A stretch of DNA of 64,000 nucleotides from Streptomyces sp. DH-12 (GCF_002899455.1 NZ_PPFB01000001.1:1116001-1180000); one strand, 5' to 3'; positions 19,377 to 27,876 are shown, numbered from the stretch's first letter. The notes: a model not told the origin generated them from the sequence alone. Translations and numbers: made by a program.

Positions 19377-19793
19377 GTACCGGTCCCCGCTCCCTGATCC
19401 CGATCCCTACGACGCGGCCCTCGGCGCGAGGCGTCCTGCGACATGAGCCGTCGCGAGCCGTCACGCCGGGCGACCGACACTCACCGTAGTCGTCACCGCA
19501 TCATGTGCGGTGGGCAGTTGACAAACTCGTGCGGACAGCATCGCGCTCTGGTATGAGGCGTCGTACGACAGACCGATAACCGTTCGACCGGATGCGACGG
19601 GAGCGATCGCGAAGCGATCAACGCTGGTCAGAAGCGGTCAGGGGGCATGCGGGGCGCGAGGGTGCGGAGGGGGGCGCGGAGCGGACAGGGCACGCCCCCA
19701 GAGCATCGGCTGCCAGGGAGGCGGCCCCGAAGACGGACCACCCCTCCGGCCAGAACATCACCCTGAGTAGTGAAAGGCGGGTGCGGGCGCCCG
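19377..19793. other. intergenic region upstream of cvnA, promoter region
   Basis: No credible gene is seen here. Two short inverted repeats can be read: ACCGCA-TCATG-TGCGGT (19495-19511) and GATCGC-GAA-GCGATC (19605-19619). The moderately AT-rich part around 19510-19580 probably contains the cvn operon promoter, but no hexamer pair is convincing. Confidence 0.5.
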
Positions 19794-20465
19794 TCAGACG
19801 CGAGGCGCCGGCGTCTGCGCGGCCGACGCCCGCAGTTGTTCGATCACGTCGTCCAGGTGCGCCGCCGCCGCCCGCGCCGCCGCGTCCGGGTCGGCGCCGG
19901 CCACCGCGTCGATGATCGCCAGGTGCTGCGGCAGGGACTGCGCGGGGCGCCCCGGGCGCAGGGCGAGCCGGAACTGGAAGCGGACCATCGGCCCGTTCAG
20001 CCGCTCGAGCTGGCGGCGGGCGACCTCCTGCCCGCTGGCCTCGATGACCAGTTCGTGCAGCCGCTGGTTGAGGGCGGAGTACGCCTCCCAGGCGCCGTCC
20101 GCGACGGCCTGCCGCATGTCGGCGCCGATCCGCCGCAGTTCCGCGCGCTGCTCCTCGCTCGCCCGGGTGGCCGCCTTCCGTGCGCACAGCTGCTCCAGCG
20201 CCGACCGGCACTCGGTGATCTGCACGGCCTCGACGACGGACACCGCGCGGATGCGGGCGCCGCGGCGGGGGACGATCTCGACGATGTCCTCGGCCGCGAG
20301 GTCCTGCAGCGCCTCACGGACGGCGCCGCGCGTGGTCCCGTAGGCCTCGGCGAGGTCGAGCTCGACGAGCCGCTGCCCGGGTACCAGATCCCCGGAGCGC
20401 AGGGCCTGCCGGATGGTGTTCGCCACATACTCGCGGCCGGCGGCGCCCGTCAGCTTGTCCGTCAC
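19794..20465 (-). CDS. GntR-family (FCD/FadR subfamily) regulator
   Basis: A 223-residue regulator with a GntR winged helix (QRLVELDLAEAYGTTRGAVREALQDLAAEDIVEIVPRRGARI, about 32-75) and an all-helical FCD ligand domain containing the metal/ligand motif residues of NQRLHELVIEAS and LPQHLAIIDAV. The GTG at 20465 has GAGG upstream. It is divergent from the 2-pyrone-dicarboxylate operon, so it is the likely repressor of that operon with a dicarboxylate or pathway intermediate as inducer. A TTGT-N2-ACAA palindrome lies between them. Confidence 0.88.
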   Translation of the reverse strand: MTDKLTGAAGREYVANTIRQALRSGDLVPGQRLVELDLAEAYGTTRGAVREALQDLAAEDIVEIVPRRGARIRAVSVVEAVQITECRSALEQLCARKAATRASEEQRAELRRIGADMRQAVADGAWEAYSALNQRLHELVIEASGQEVARRQLERLNGPMVRFQFRLALRPGRPAQSLPQHLAIIDAVAGADPDAAARAAAAHLDDVIEQLRASAAQTPAPRV

Positions 20466-20591
20466 TCCATCGACCTCTTCCCTCGTCCTCCGTCGCCCGT
20501 CCCCGACGGCTCTCGCTGGGAGAACCCTAATGCGCGGCACAGGGGCGACCTCACCCGGACCGAACCAGGTGAACAATTTCTTCTGAACATC

Positions 20592-20620
20592 TTGTCAACA
20601 ATCTCGTTGATGATTTAGCT
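20592..20620 (+). promoter_or_regulatory. promoter with overlapping GntR-type operator for the PDC operon
   Basis: TTGTCA (20592-20597), a 17-bp spacer and TTAGCT (20615-20620) form a plausible promoter pointing to the operon, with a start near 20627. The perfect palindrome TTGT-CA-ACAA (20592-20601) covers the -35; TTGTNNACAA-like sites suit FCD-type GntR repressors. The surrounding segment (20570-20640) is strikingly AT-rich. Confidence 0.5.
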
Positions 20621-20664
20621 TCCTCGCATATTCGCATCGACCACCGCGTCGCATCCCATCGCGC

Positions 20665-20773
20665 CACATCCGTCCGTCGTGACACATCCGTCCGTCGTGA
20701 CACATCCGTCCGTCGCGTCACATCCGCCCGTCACGTCACATCCCGCCCACCGCCTCACATCCGTCCACCGAAG
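20665..20773 (+). repeat. six tandem 18-bp repeats in the PDC operon leader
   Basis: Units of 18 bp (one is 19) begin CACATCCGTCCGTCGTGA. The first two copies are identical, and later ones drift (CCGTCGCGT, CCCGTCACGT, CCACCGCCT, CCACCGAAG). The last copy runs into the GAAGGAG ribosome-binding site of the first gene. The array therefore lies inside the predicted 5' leader, between promoter and start codon. It does not read in the frame of the gene. Confidence 0.85.
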
Positions 20774-20781
20774 GAGCGACC

Positions 20782-21969
20782 ATGTCCGCCGTCGCAGCCG
20801 TCCGGGCCCCCGAGGTCGCCCGCCGCGGCTCCCAGACCGCGATCCCGTGCCTGTTCATGCGGGGAGGCACGTCGCGCGGCCCCTTCTTCGACGCGCGGCT
20901 GCTGCCCGCCGAACCCGGCCCGCGGGACGCCGTCCTGCTGGCGGCGATGGGTTCGCCCGACCCTCGGCAGATCGACGGCGTCGGCGGCGCGCACCCCCTC
21001 ACCAGCAAGATCGGCCTGGTACGACCGGGCACCGGGCCCGGAGTCGACGTGGAGTGGACCTTCGCCCAGGTGCAGCCCGACGGGGACACCGTCGACACGT
21101 CGGCCAACTGCGGCAACATGCTCGCCGCCGTGCTGCCCTTCGCCGTCGAGACCGGCATGGTCGTGCCCACCGGCGACCGTACGACGGCCCGGGTGCTGAC
21201 CCGCAACACCGGCATGGTCGCCGAGATCACCGTCGCCACCCCGGCCGACGCCGCGGGGGCACGGCACGTCGCCTACGACGGCGCCGCGCGCATCGACGGC
21301 GTCCCCGGCACCGCCGCCCCGGTCGAGATCGGCTTCCTGGACACCGCCGGTTCCGTCGCGGGGGCCCTCCTGCCCACCGGACGCGCACGGGACACCGTGG
21401 AGGTGCCGGGGGTGGGCGCCGTGGACGTCACGCTGATCGACAACGGCCAGCCGCTGGTGATCGTCGAGGCCGCCCGGCTGGGCGCGACCGGCTACGAGTC
21501 CCCGGCCGAGATCGACGCCGACGAGGCGCTCAAGGCCCGTGTGGAGGCGCTGCGCCTGGTGTGCGGGGAGGTGATGGGCCTGGGTGACGTCAGCGGGCGG
21601 AACTACCCGAAGATGACCCTGGTCGCACCGCCCCGGCACGGCGGCGCCCTCAGCACCCGCAGTCTCATCCCCCGGGTCTGCCACCAGTCCATCGGCGTGC
21701 TGGCCGCTGTCACCGCGGCCACCGCCTGTGTCATCGAGGGCACCGTCGCCCGGGACGTGGCGACCGGGGTGTCCGGCACGGAGCCCACCGTCTCCGTGGA
21801 GCACCCTTCCGGCGAGTTCAGCGTCACCCTGGGCCTCGACCCCGCCGACCCGCAGCGGGTGACCCGCTCCGCGCTGCTGCGCACCGCCCGCCTCCTCATG
21901 GCCGGCGATCTGCTCGTCCCCCGTTCCGTCTGGGACCCCACTCCCACCCGTCAGGAGAAGCACGCGTGA
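20782..21969 (+). CDS. galD: 4-oxalomesaconate tautomerase (PrpF family)
   Basis: A 395-residue PrpF-family isomerase. CLFMRGGTSRGPFF and the GG-AHPLTSKIGLV segment are hallmark PrpF motifs, and DTSANCGNMLAAV carries the catalytic Cys of one half-barrel. The family includes 2-methylaconitate and 4-oxalomesaconate isomerases. The next genes encode hydratase, aldolase and lactonase of the protocatechuate 4,5-cleavage route, so the enol/keto isomerisation of 4-oxalomesaconate (LigU/GalD) is the likely reaction. The ATG at 20782 has GAAGGAG 7 bases upstream. Confidence 0.83.
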   Translation: MSAVAAVRAPEVARRGSQTAIPCLFMRGGTSRGPFFDARLLPAEPGPRDAVLLAAMGSPDPRQIDGVGGAHPLTSKIGLVRPGTGPGVDVEWTFAQVQPDGDTVDTSANCGNMLAAVLPFAVETGMVVPTGDRTTARVLTRNTGMVAEITVATPADAAGARHVAYDGAARIDGVPGTAAPVEIGFLDTAGSVAGALLPTGRARDTVEVPGVGAVDVTLIDNGQPLVIVEAARLGATGYESPAEIDADEALKARVEALRLVCGEVMGLGDVSGRNYPKMTLVAPPRHGGALSTRSLIPRVCHQSIGVLAAVTAATACVIEGTVARDVATGVSGTEPTVSVEHPSGEFSVTLGLDPADPQRVTRSALLRTARLLMAGDLLVPRSVWDPTPTRQEKHA

Positions 21970-22991
21970 TCATCGACATCCACGGTCACTACACGACGGC
22001 CCCCGCCCCGCTCGGGCAGTGGCGTGACGCGCAGGTGGCCGCGCTCACCGACCCGCTGCGGGCACCCGCCCCGGAGGGGCCGGTGATCAGCGACGACGAG
22101 ATCCGCGAGACGATCGAGACCAACCAGCTGCGGCTGATGGACGAGCGCGGCATTGACGTCACCGTCTTCTCCCCCCGCGCCTCGTTCATGGCCCACCACA
22201 TCGGTGACTTCGCCACGTCCGCCGCCTGGGCGCGCATCTGCAACGACCTGTGCCACCGCGTGTCCGAGCTGTACCCGGACCGCTTCGTCCCCGGCGCGAT
22301 GCTGCCGCAGTCCCCCGGCGCGGACCCGGCGACCGTCGTCCCGGAGCTCGAGCGGGCGGTGCTGGAGCTGGGCGCGGTCACCGTCAACCTCAACCCGGAC
22401 CCGAGCGGCGGCCACTGGACCGCTCCCCCGCTGACCGACCGGTCCTGGTACCCGGTGTGGGAGAAGCTCGTCGAGCTGGACGTGCCGGCCATGGTGCACG
22501 TCTCCACCAGCTGCAACCCGGCCTTCCACACCACCGGGGCGCACTACCTCAACGCCGACACCACCGCGTTCATGCAGCTGCTCACCGGCGACCTGTTCGC
22601 CGACTTCCCGGACCTGCGGCTGGTGATCCCGCACGGCGGCGGCGCCGTGCCGTACCACTGGGGCCGCTTCCGGGGGCTGGCGCAGGCGCTCGGCCGTCCC
22701 GAGCCGGAGGAGTCGCTGCTGCGCAACGTGTTCTTCGACACCTGTGTCTACCACCAGCCCGGCATCGACCTGCTGCTGGAGGTGATGCCCGTGGAGAATG
22801 TCCTCTTCGCCTCCGAGATGGTCGGCGCGGTGCGCGGCATCGACCCGCGCACCGGCCACCACTTCGACGACACCCGCCGCTACGTCGAGAAGGCGGGCCT
22901 CACCCCCGAGGACCTGGCCGCCGTCGAGGAGCACAACGCCCGGCGGGTCTACCCCCGCCTCGACGCCCGTCTGACCGCCCGGGGCCGCTGA
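21966..22991 (+). CDS. ligJ: 4-oxalomesaconate hydratase (LigJ type)
   Basis: A 341-residue amidohydrolase-2 family protein. The metal-binding N-terminus IIDIHGHYT, the middle VHVSTSCNPAFHTTG and LVIPHGGGAVPYHWGRFRG, and the late VLFASEMVGA are typical of LigJ/OMA hydratases, which add water to 4-oxalomesaconate to give 4-carboxy-4-hydroxy-2-oxoadipate. The GTG start overlaps the upstream TGA (GTGA). It lies between tautomerase and aldolase, matching the reaction order. Confidence 0.87.
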   Translation: MIIDIHGHYTTAPAPLGQWRDAQVAALTDPLRAPAPEGPVISDDEIRETIETNQLRLMDERGIDVTVFSPRASFMAHHIGDFATSAAWARICNDLCHRVSELYPDRFVPGAMLPQSPGADPATVVPELERAVLELGAVTVNLNPDPSGGHWTAPPLTDRSWYPVWEKLVELDVPAMVHVSTSCNPAFHTTGAHYLNADTTAFMQLLTGDLFADFPDLRLVIPHGGGAVPYHWGRFRGLAQALGRPEPEESLLRNVFFDTCVYHQPGIDLLLEVMPVENVLFASEMVGAVRGIDPRTGHHFDDTRRYVEKAGLTPEDLAAVEEHNARRVYPRLDARLTARGR

Positions 22992-23046
22992 CCCCGCCCG
23001 TCCCCCGCGGGGCCGGAAGCCCCCTGAAAGCAAGGAGCAACGCACC

Positions 23047-23730
23047 ATGCACCAGCTCGGAGTCGTCCACCGGACCGTCGACCGCGCCGACCCGGCCGCG
23101 GTCGAGGCCCTGTCACGGTTCGGGGTCGCGACCGTGCACGAGGCGATGGGCCGCCTCGGACTGATGCGCCCCTACATACGGCCGGTGTACGAGGGCGCGC
23201 GGCTGTGCGGGACCGCGGTCACCGTGCTGCTGCAGCCCGGCGACAACTGGATGCTGCACGTCGCCGCCGAGCAGGTGCGCGAGGGCGACGTCGTGGTCGC
23301 CGGCTGTACGACCGAGAGCGAGGACGGCTTCTTCGGGGAACTGCTCGCCACGTCACTGCGCGCCCGGGGCGCCCGGGGCCTGGTGATCGACGGCGGCTGC
23401 CGCGACGTGGACGACCTGCGCGGGATGGACTTCCCCGTCTTCTCCCGGGCGGTCAACGCCAAGGGCACCGTCAAGGCCACCCTGGGGTCGGTCAACGTCC
23501 CCGTCGTCGTGGCGAACGCCCTGGTCAACCCGGGTGACGTGATCGTCGCCGACGCCGACGGCGTGGTGGTCGTCCCGGCCGCCCGGGCCGCCGAGGTCGC
23601 CGAGGCGTCCGCACGGCGCGAGGCGGCGGAGGAGGGCAAGCGGGAGCGGTTCCGGGCCGGCGAGCTGGGCCTGGACATGTACGGCATGCGCGGACCGCTG
23701 GCCGAGCTCGGCCTCACCTACGTCGACTGA
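23047..23730 (+). CDS. ligK: 4-carboxy-4-hydroxy-2-oxoadipate aldolase (LigK type)
   Basis: A 227-residue RraA-like class II aldolase that splits its substrate into pyruvate and oxaloacetate with a divalent metal. The conserved substrate/metal region is LVIDGGCRDVDDLRG (Arg-Asp pair), and PGDVIVADADGVVVVP follows. Length matches HMG/CHA aldolases. The ATG at 23047 has AAGGAG 9 bases upstream. It lies 55 bases after ligJ, in the same operon. Confidence 0.87.
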   Translation: MHQLGVVHRTVDRADPAAVEALSRFGVATVHEAMGRLGLMRPYIRPVYEGARLCGTAVTVLLQPGDNWMLHVAAEQVREGDVVVAGCTTESEDGFFGELLATSLRARGARGLVIDGGCRDVDDLRGMDFPVFSRAVNAKGTVKATLGSVNVPVVVANALVNPGDVIVADADGVVVVPAARAAEVAEASARREAAEEGKRERFRAGELGLDMYGMRGPLAELGLTYVD

Positions 23731-23745
23731 GATCCGAGGAGCACG

Positions 23746-24669
23746 ATGACCGACCACGACACCGCGGTCACCCCCGGCTGGCTCGACTGGTACCGCGGGC
23801 CGAGCAAGCCCTCGTTCGTCCTGCCGCCGGGAGCGGTGGACGCCCACTGCCACGTCTTCGGCCCCGCCGCCGAGTTCCCCTTCGCCCCGGAGCGGAAGTA
23901 CACCCCGGTCGACGCCTCCAAGCACGACCTGTTCGCGCTGCGCGACCACCTGGGCGTGGACCGCAACGTGATCGTGCAGGCCACCTGCCACGGCGCGGAC
24001 AACAGCGCCCTGGTGGACGCCCTGCGCGCGGCCGGCGGGCGCGCCCGCGGCGTGGCGACGGTCCGCCCGGACGTCACCGACGCGGAGCTGCGCCGGCTGC
24101 ACGACGCCGGAGTGCGCGGGGTGCGCTTCAACTTCGTCCGGCGCCTGGTGGACGCGGCGCCGCGCGAGGCGCTGGAGACGGTGGCCCGCCGGGTGGCGCC
24201 GCTGGGCTGGCACGTCGTCCTGTACTTCGAGGCGGCGGACCTGCCGGACCTGGAGCCCTTCTTCGCCTCCCTGCCGGTGCCGCTGGTCATCGACCACATG
24301 GGCCGCCCGGACGTCACCCGCAGCCCGGACGGGCCGGAGTTCGCGCGCTTCCTGCGGTTCGTGGCGGAGAACGACGTGTGGGTGAAGGTGTCCTGCCCCG
24401 AGCGGCTCACGGTCCTCGGACCACCCGCGCTCGACGGGGAGCGGCACGCCTACCGGGACGTGGTGCCGTTCGCGCGCAAGGTCGTCGAGGAGTTTACCGA
24501 CCGGGCGCTGTGGGGCACCGACTGGCCGCACCCGAACCTGAAGGACCACATGCCCGACGACGGTCTGCTGGTCGACCACATCCCGCACATCGCGACCACC
24601 CCCGAGCGCCGGCGGGCGCTGCTGGTCGACAACCCCCTGCGTCTGTACTGGCCCGAAGAGGCCCGCTGA
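23746..24669 (+). CDS. ligI: 2-pyrone-4,6-dicarboxylate lactonase (LigI type)
   Basis: A 307-residue amidohydrolase. DAHCHVFGPAAEFPFAPERKYTP is highly characteristic of PDC lactonase (HxH metal motif), followed by NVIVQATCHGADN, VRGVRFNFV, the conserved DHMGRP and LWGTDWPHPN with the catalytic Asp. It opens 2-pyrone-4,6-dicarboxylate to 4-oxalomesaconate, the substrate of the preceding genes. GAGGAGC sits 6 bases before the ATG. It begins 15 bases after ligK. Confidence 0.88.
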   Translation: MTDHDTAVTPGWLDWYRGPSKPSFVLPPGAVDAHCHVFGPAAEFPFAPERKYTPVDASKHDLFALRDHLGVDRNVIVQATCHGADNSALVDALRAAGGRARGVATVRPDVTDAELRRLHDAGVRGVRFNFVRRLVDAAPREALETVARRVAPLGWHVVLYFEAADLPDLEPFFASLPVPLVIDHMGRPDVTRSPDGPEFARFLRFVAENDVWVKVSCPERLTVLGPPALDGERHAYRDVVPFARKVVEEFTDRALWGTDWPHPNLKDHMPDDGLLVDHIPHIATTPERRRALLVDNPLRLYWPEEAR

Positions 24670-24723
24670 CGTCGTCACCCCCCGGCCCGGTGAGACGGGT
24701 CCTCCCCTTCCCTGGAGCGTGCA

Positions 24724-26109
24724 GTGCAGCACATCCGCACCACCAACGCGGCGAACCGGCTCGACCGGCTGCCGATCACGAAGTTCCACAAGCGGACCAT
24801 CCTCGCGGTGGCGTTCGCCTACTTCTTCGAGTTCGCGGACATCAACACCTTCGCCATCACGGCGCCGGTGGTACGCGAGCAGTGGGGCGCCGACGTCGAC
24901 ACCGTCGCCTACGTCACCTCCCTGTCCTTCGTGGGCATGTTCATCGGCGCCGTCGTGGCCGGCGGGCTGGCCGACCGGCTGGGGCGCAAACGCACCCTGA
25001 CCCTGACCACCCTGTGGTTCACGGTGTGGTCGTTCGCCTGCGTGTTCGCCTGGGACATCTGGTCCCTCGGGGTGTTCCGCGTGCTGACCTCGGCGGGCCT
25101 GTCCGCGATGACCGTCGTCGCCGTCGTCTACATCAGCGAGCTGTTCCCCAGCGCCAAGCGCGGCAAGTTCCAGGCGTACGCCATCGTCATCGGCATCTGC
25201 GGCACGCCCGTCACCAACCTCATCGCCTCCGCGGTGGTGCCGATGTCCGACTGGTCCTGGCGGCTGGTCTACCTGTGGGGGTCGCTGGGGGCGCTGTTCC
25301 TGTTCTTCGTGCGGCGGCTCGAGGAGTCCCCGCAGTGGCTGGAGACGCGCGGCCGGCACGAGGAGGCGGAGGCGGTGCTGGCCCGCATCGAAGCCGGTGC
25401 GACGGCCGAGCACGGCCCGCTGCCCGAGCCGCAGCAGCCGACGCCCAAGGGGCCGGCGGTCAAGCCGGGCCTGACCATGCTGAAGGACAAGAAGTTCCTG
25501 TACCCGACGATCCTGCTGTCGGTCCTGTGGATCACCCAGACCATCGGCTTCTTCGGCTACTCCAGCTGGGCTCCGACCCTGCTGGCCGCCGAGGGCGTCA
25601 GCGTCGAGGACTCGATCTTCTACGTCGCGCTGACGACCGTGGGCGCGCCGCTCGGCTCCTTCCTCGCGGCGATGGTCACCGACCGTTTCGAACGCAAGTG
25701 GTGTCTGGTGGTGTTCGGCCTGGTCATCGCCGGATCCGGTCTGCTCTACGGGCTGACCTTCACCCCGGTGCTGATCGTCGTCTTCGGCTTCCTGGTCAAC
25801 CTGTTCGAGCGCGGTTACACGGCCCTGGCGTACGCGTACGCCCCCGAGCTGTACAGCACCGAGGGCCGCTCGCTGGGCACGAGCATCGCCTACGGTCTGG
25901 GGCGGCTGTCGAACGCGGTGGGGCCGCTGATGATCGCCGGTGTCTACAACGGCGTCGGCTACCAGGCGGTCTTCATGGTCATCGCGGGCACCTGGACGCT
26001 GGGGGCGGTGGTCCTGGCGGTGTTCGGACCCGCCACCCGGCGCCGCCGCCTCGCGGCGGAGGCAGCGGCGGCGGAGACCGGCCCGAAGTCGGTCACCGCC
26101 ACTCCCTGA
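24724..26109 (+). CDS. MFS transporter, aromatic/carboxylic acid type
   Basis: A 461-residue major facilitator with 12 predicted membrane segments. The loop 2-3 motif is GGLADRLGRKR, the matching second-half motif is TDRFERKW, and there is a central cytoplasmic linker (about 225-265). Asp/Glu residues in the first segment (FEFADINTF) are as in AAHS/metabolite:H+ symporters. As the last gene of the operon it is the likely importer of the compound degraded by LigI/J/K, possibly 2-pyrone-4,6-dicarboxylate itself or a related aromatic acid. The GTG at 24724 has GGAG upstream. Substrate is inferred from context only. Confidence 0.85.
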   Translation: MQHIRTTNAANRLDRLPITKFHKRTILAVAFAYFFEFADINTFAITAPVVREQWGADVDTVAYVTSLSFVGMFIGAVVAGGLADRLGRKRTLTLTTLWFTVWSFACVFAWDIWSLGVFRVLTSAGLSAMTVVAVVYISELFPSAKRGKFQAYAIVIGICGTPVTNLIASAVVPMSDWSWRLVYLWGSLGALFLFFVRRLEESPQWLETRGRHEEAEAVLARIEAGATAEHGPLPEPQQPTPKGPAVKPGLTMLKDKKFLYPTILLSVLWITQTIGFFGYSSWAPTLLAAEGVSVEDSIFYVALTTVGAPLGSFLAAMVTDRFERKWCLVVFGLVIAGSGLLYGLTFTPVLIVVFGFLVNLFERGYTALAYAYAPELYSTEGRSLGTSIAYGLGRLSNAVGPLMIAGVYNGVGYQAVFMVIAGTWTLGAVVLAVFGPATRRRRLAAEAAAAETGPKSVTATP

Positions 26110-26126
26110 GCGCGTGTGAGGCGAGC

Positions 26127-26164
26127 GACGGGCGGGCCGGAGAGAGATCTCCGGCCCGCCCGTC
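26127..26164 (+). terminator. strong terminator of the PDC operon
   Basis: A perfect 17-bp stem (GACGGGCGGGCCGGAGA and its complement) with a GAGA loop begins 17 bases after the MFS stop codon; CTTCC follows. Confidence 0.85.
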
Positions 26165-26393
26165 TTCCGTGTCGTGCCCGCCGGGTCAGCGATCACCCGC
26201 GAGGTCGAGGCCCCCGGTGTGCGCCTCCGTGCCGTGCGGCGGGGTGCCGGTGCTCCGCACCGCGGGACGGGCCGGGTGAGCGGGCGCCACCCGGGCCCGG
26301 TGGACAGGTCCCCGCCCGGCTCGAAGGGGGCGCCCGGCCGGGGGAGGCGGCCGTCTGTCCCACCGCGCATCTCCCGCGGAGCTGTGGCCTGCG

Positions 26394-26651
26394 GTGACCG
26401 CCCTCCACGACCCGTCGCCGACCGACGTCCGCGACGGCTGGACCCTTCGGCCGTACGCGCTGCTCCGGGAGCGGTACGGGGAGGGCGTGGTCACCGGCCT
26501 GCCGGTGGGCCCCGGCCTGCCGGTGGTCCACGCCTGGCACCGACACGCGGCCCTGCCCCTCGTCGCCGGAACGGTATCCGACGCGAAGGCGGTGCCGTTC
26601 CCCTCACTCACCCGTCTGCACGCCGGGACGGCCGCGGAGGCCACGTCATGA
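26394..26651 (+). CDS. short hypothetical ORF, possibly a gene fragment
   Basis: An 85-codon frame starting with GTG. Codon third positions are strongly GC-biased, as in real genes of this genome (a run such as GCCCTGCCCCTCGTCGCC), but no family is recognised and no ribosome-binding site precedes the start. The frame stays open further upstream without a start codon. It lies in a disturbed region next to transposase remains, so it may be the relic of a longer gene. Confidence 0.4.
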   Translation: MTALHDPSPTDVRDGWTLRPYALLRERYGEGVVTGLPVGPGLPVVHAWHRHAALPLVAGTVSDAKAVPFPSLTRLHAGTAAEATS

Positions 26652-26754
26652 GGACCGCCCACGACGAGATCGGGTGCCGGCCGGAAGCGACGGTCCTTTT
26701 CCGAGCCGCTCCGTCACCCGCGAACGCTCCGCGTGCCGCCGGTGGGGACTGCGC

Positions 26755-26925
26755 CGTTGCGTTATCGCCACCCGGCTGGTTTCCGCTGCGCTCTTCGAGA
26801 TGCACGACGAATGGGTCGCCCACGCCCACCTCGCCGCCCCCGAAGGCGATGTGGGCGATATCTACCGTAAACCCTCTTTTAGTTCCTCCGTGCTACCCAA
26901 CGCACCGAATGCAATCGCCAGTTGA
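26755..26925 (+). pseudogene. degenerate C-terminal remnant of an IS256-family transposase
   Basis: In one plus-strand frame the codons read ATRLVSAALFEMHDEWV followed by PEGDVGDIYRKP. This resembles the end of IS256-type transposases (LVGAVLMEMHDEW..DRRY...). Everything upstream of this piece is missing and no inverted repeats were found, so the element is dead. The rest of 26652-27110 contains no gene; its GC content is visibly lower than the flanks. Confidence 0.5.
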
Positions 26926-27110
26926 TCACTCACGCCATGACGGGGGATACTGCCCGGCGGATGCGTGTTCCCGACCGAGTGGCACCCGCTCCATTATCCT
27001 CCCGCGCAGGCCGTCAGAGGCCATGTGCCCAAAGATCACTGGGCAGTTGACCTCAGGGTTTCGTGATAGCGTCCTTGCCCGGAGGGACAGTGCAACCTGA
27101 AAGGGAAATC

Positions 27111-27719
27111 GTGAACACGGAGAAGATCGCCGCTCGCCGCCTCTCGCTGGAAGAGGTGACGAAGCTCGGCATGAAGGACAAGATCTTCGTTTCCGCCGAC
27201 ACCGCAGCGCTCAAACTCCCCGACTGCTATGTCCCTGCTTTCCTGACCAAGGCCGGCGAGAATTTCGAGGGCGGCTCGATCACGGCGAGAACCGTATTCC
27301 AGGAAGAGGTCACCTGCCTCCCCGACGACGAGAATGAAGCCGGAATCTACCTGGCCGACGAGAACGGCCCGGTGACCATCGAGGTCCTCCAGTCCGCCGG
27401 TGTCGTGCTGGACCTGGCGCTTTTCGTCCCCGGCGGGGACAAGGGGTCCCTCACGGCCCTTTACGCTGCCGTCCGGCAGGCGTTCGGCGCCGACGTCGTG
27501 CAGATCTGGCGCCAGGGCCTCAAGGAGGTTCCCGACGTGAAGGTCGACATCTACGAGGAGCAGATTCCCCGGGGACGCAAGGCGAGCGACAGCCCCAAGC
27601 GTGACCGTCGGGCGATCGACACCTACCCCACCCGCGCGGACTTCATCGAGTTCTCCACGGGGTGGAAGCCGGTCGTCGAAATTCACAAGCCGGTTGTCGA
27701 CGACACCCCGACCATCTGA
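27111..27719 (+). CDS. protein of unknown function, lower-GC gene
   Basis: A 202-residue soluble protein; I recognise no family. The GTG at 27111 has AAGGGAAA about 5 bases upstream; the frame stays open to an earlier start at 27063, but no site supports it. The middle (residues 30-140) is rich in beta-prone stretches, including VTIEVLQSAGVVLDLALFVPG; the end is basic then acidic. Codon use differs from neighbours, with more TTT, CTT, AAA and GAA-type codons. Together with the adjacent transposase relic this suggests horizontal acquisition. The upstream segment 26926-27110 is AT-enriched and probably holds its promoter (TTGACC at 27047, weak). Confidence 0.75.
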   Translation: MNTEKIAARRLSLEEVTKLGMKDKIFVSADTAALKLPDCYVPAFLTKAGENFEGGSITARTVFQEEVTCLPDDENEAGIYLADENGPVTIEVLQSAGVVLDLALFVPGGDKGSLTALYAAVRQAFGADVVQIWRQGLKEVPDVKVDIYEEQIPRGRKASDSPKRDRRAIDTYPTRADFIEFSTGWKPVVEIHKPVVDDTPTI

Positions 27720-27876
27720 GACGGTGTCACCTCTCGGCCCGGGAGAACGCCGAGAACGCACGCACCGGACCCGGTCGGCTCCTGAGTGAGCTGTTCCGGG
27801 TTCCGTGGCGTCCCTGACGCCAGGGTCGCGGTCCTGGCGAAGGGGAACCACTGGACCGCCTCGTCCCCGGCCGGCG

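Noticed and set aside
20665..20773. CRISPR array
   Set aside because: The repeats are tandem without unique spacers, and no cas genes are present.
20679..20781. Hexapeptide-repeat frame through the 18-bp repeats (THPSVV-like)
   Set aside because: It is out of frame with the tautomerase gene, has no ribosome-binding site, and any 18-bp repeat automatically gives a periodic peptide.
27053..27072. TTGACC...TAGCGT as promoter of the 27111 gene
   Set aside because: The spacer is only 14 bp, too short for a standard promoter.
26116..27100. Long plus-strand frames across 26.1-27.1 kb
   Set aside because: They cross a perfect terminator and lack family signatures; only the 85-codon frame has gene-like third positions.
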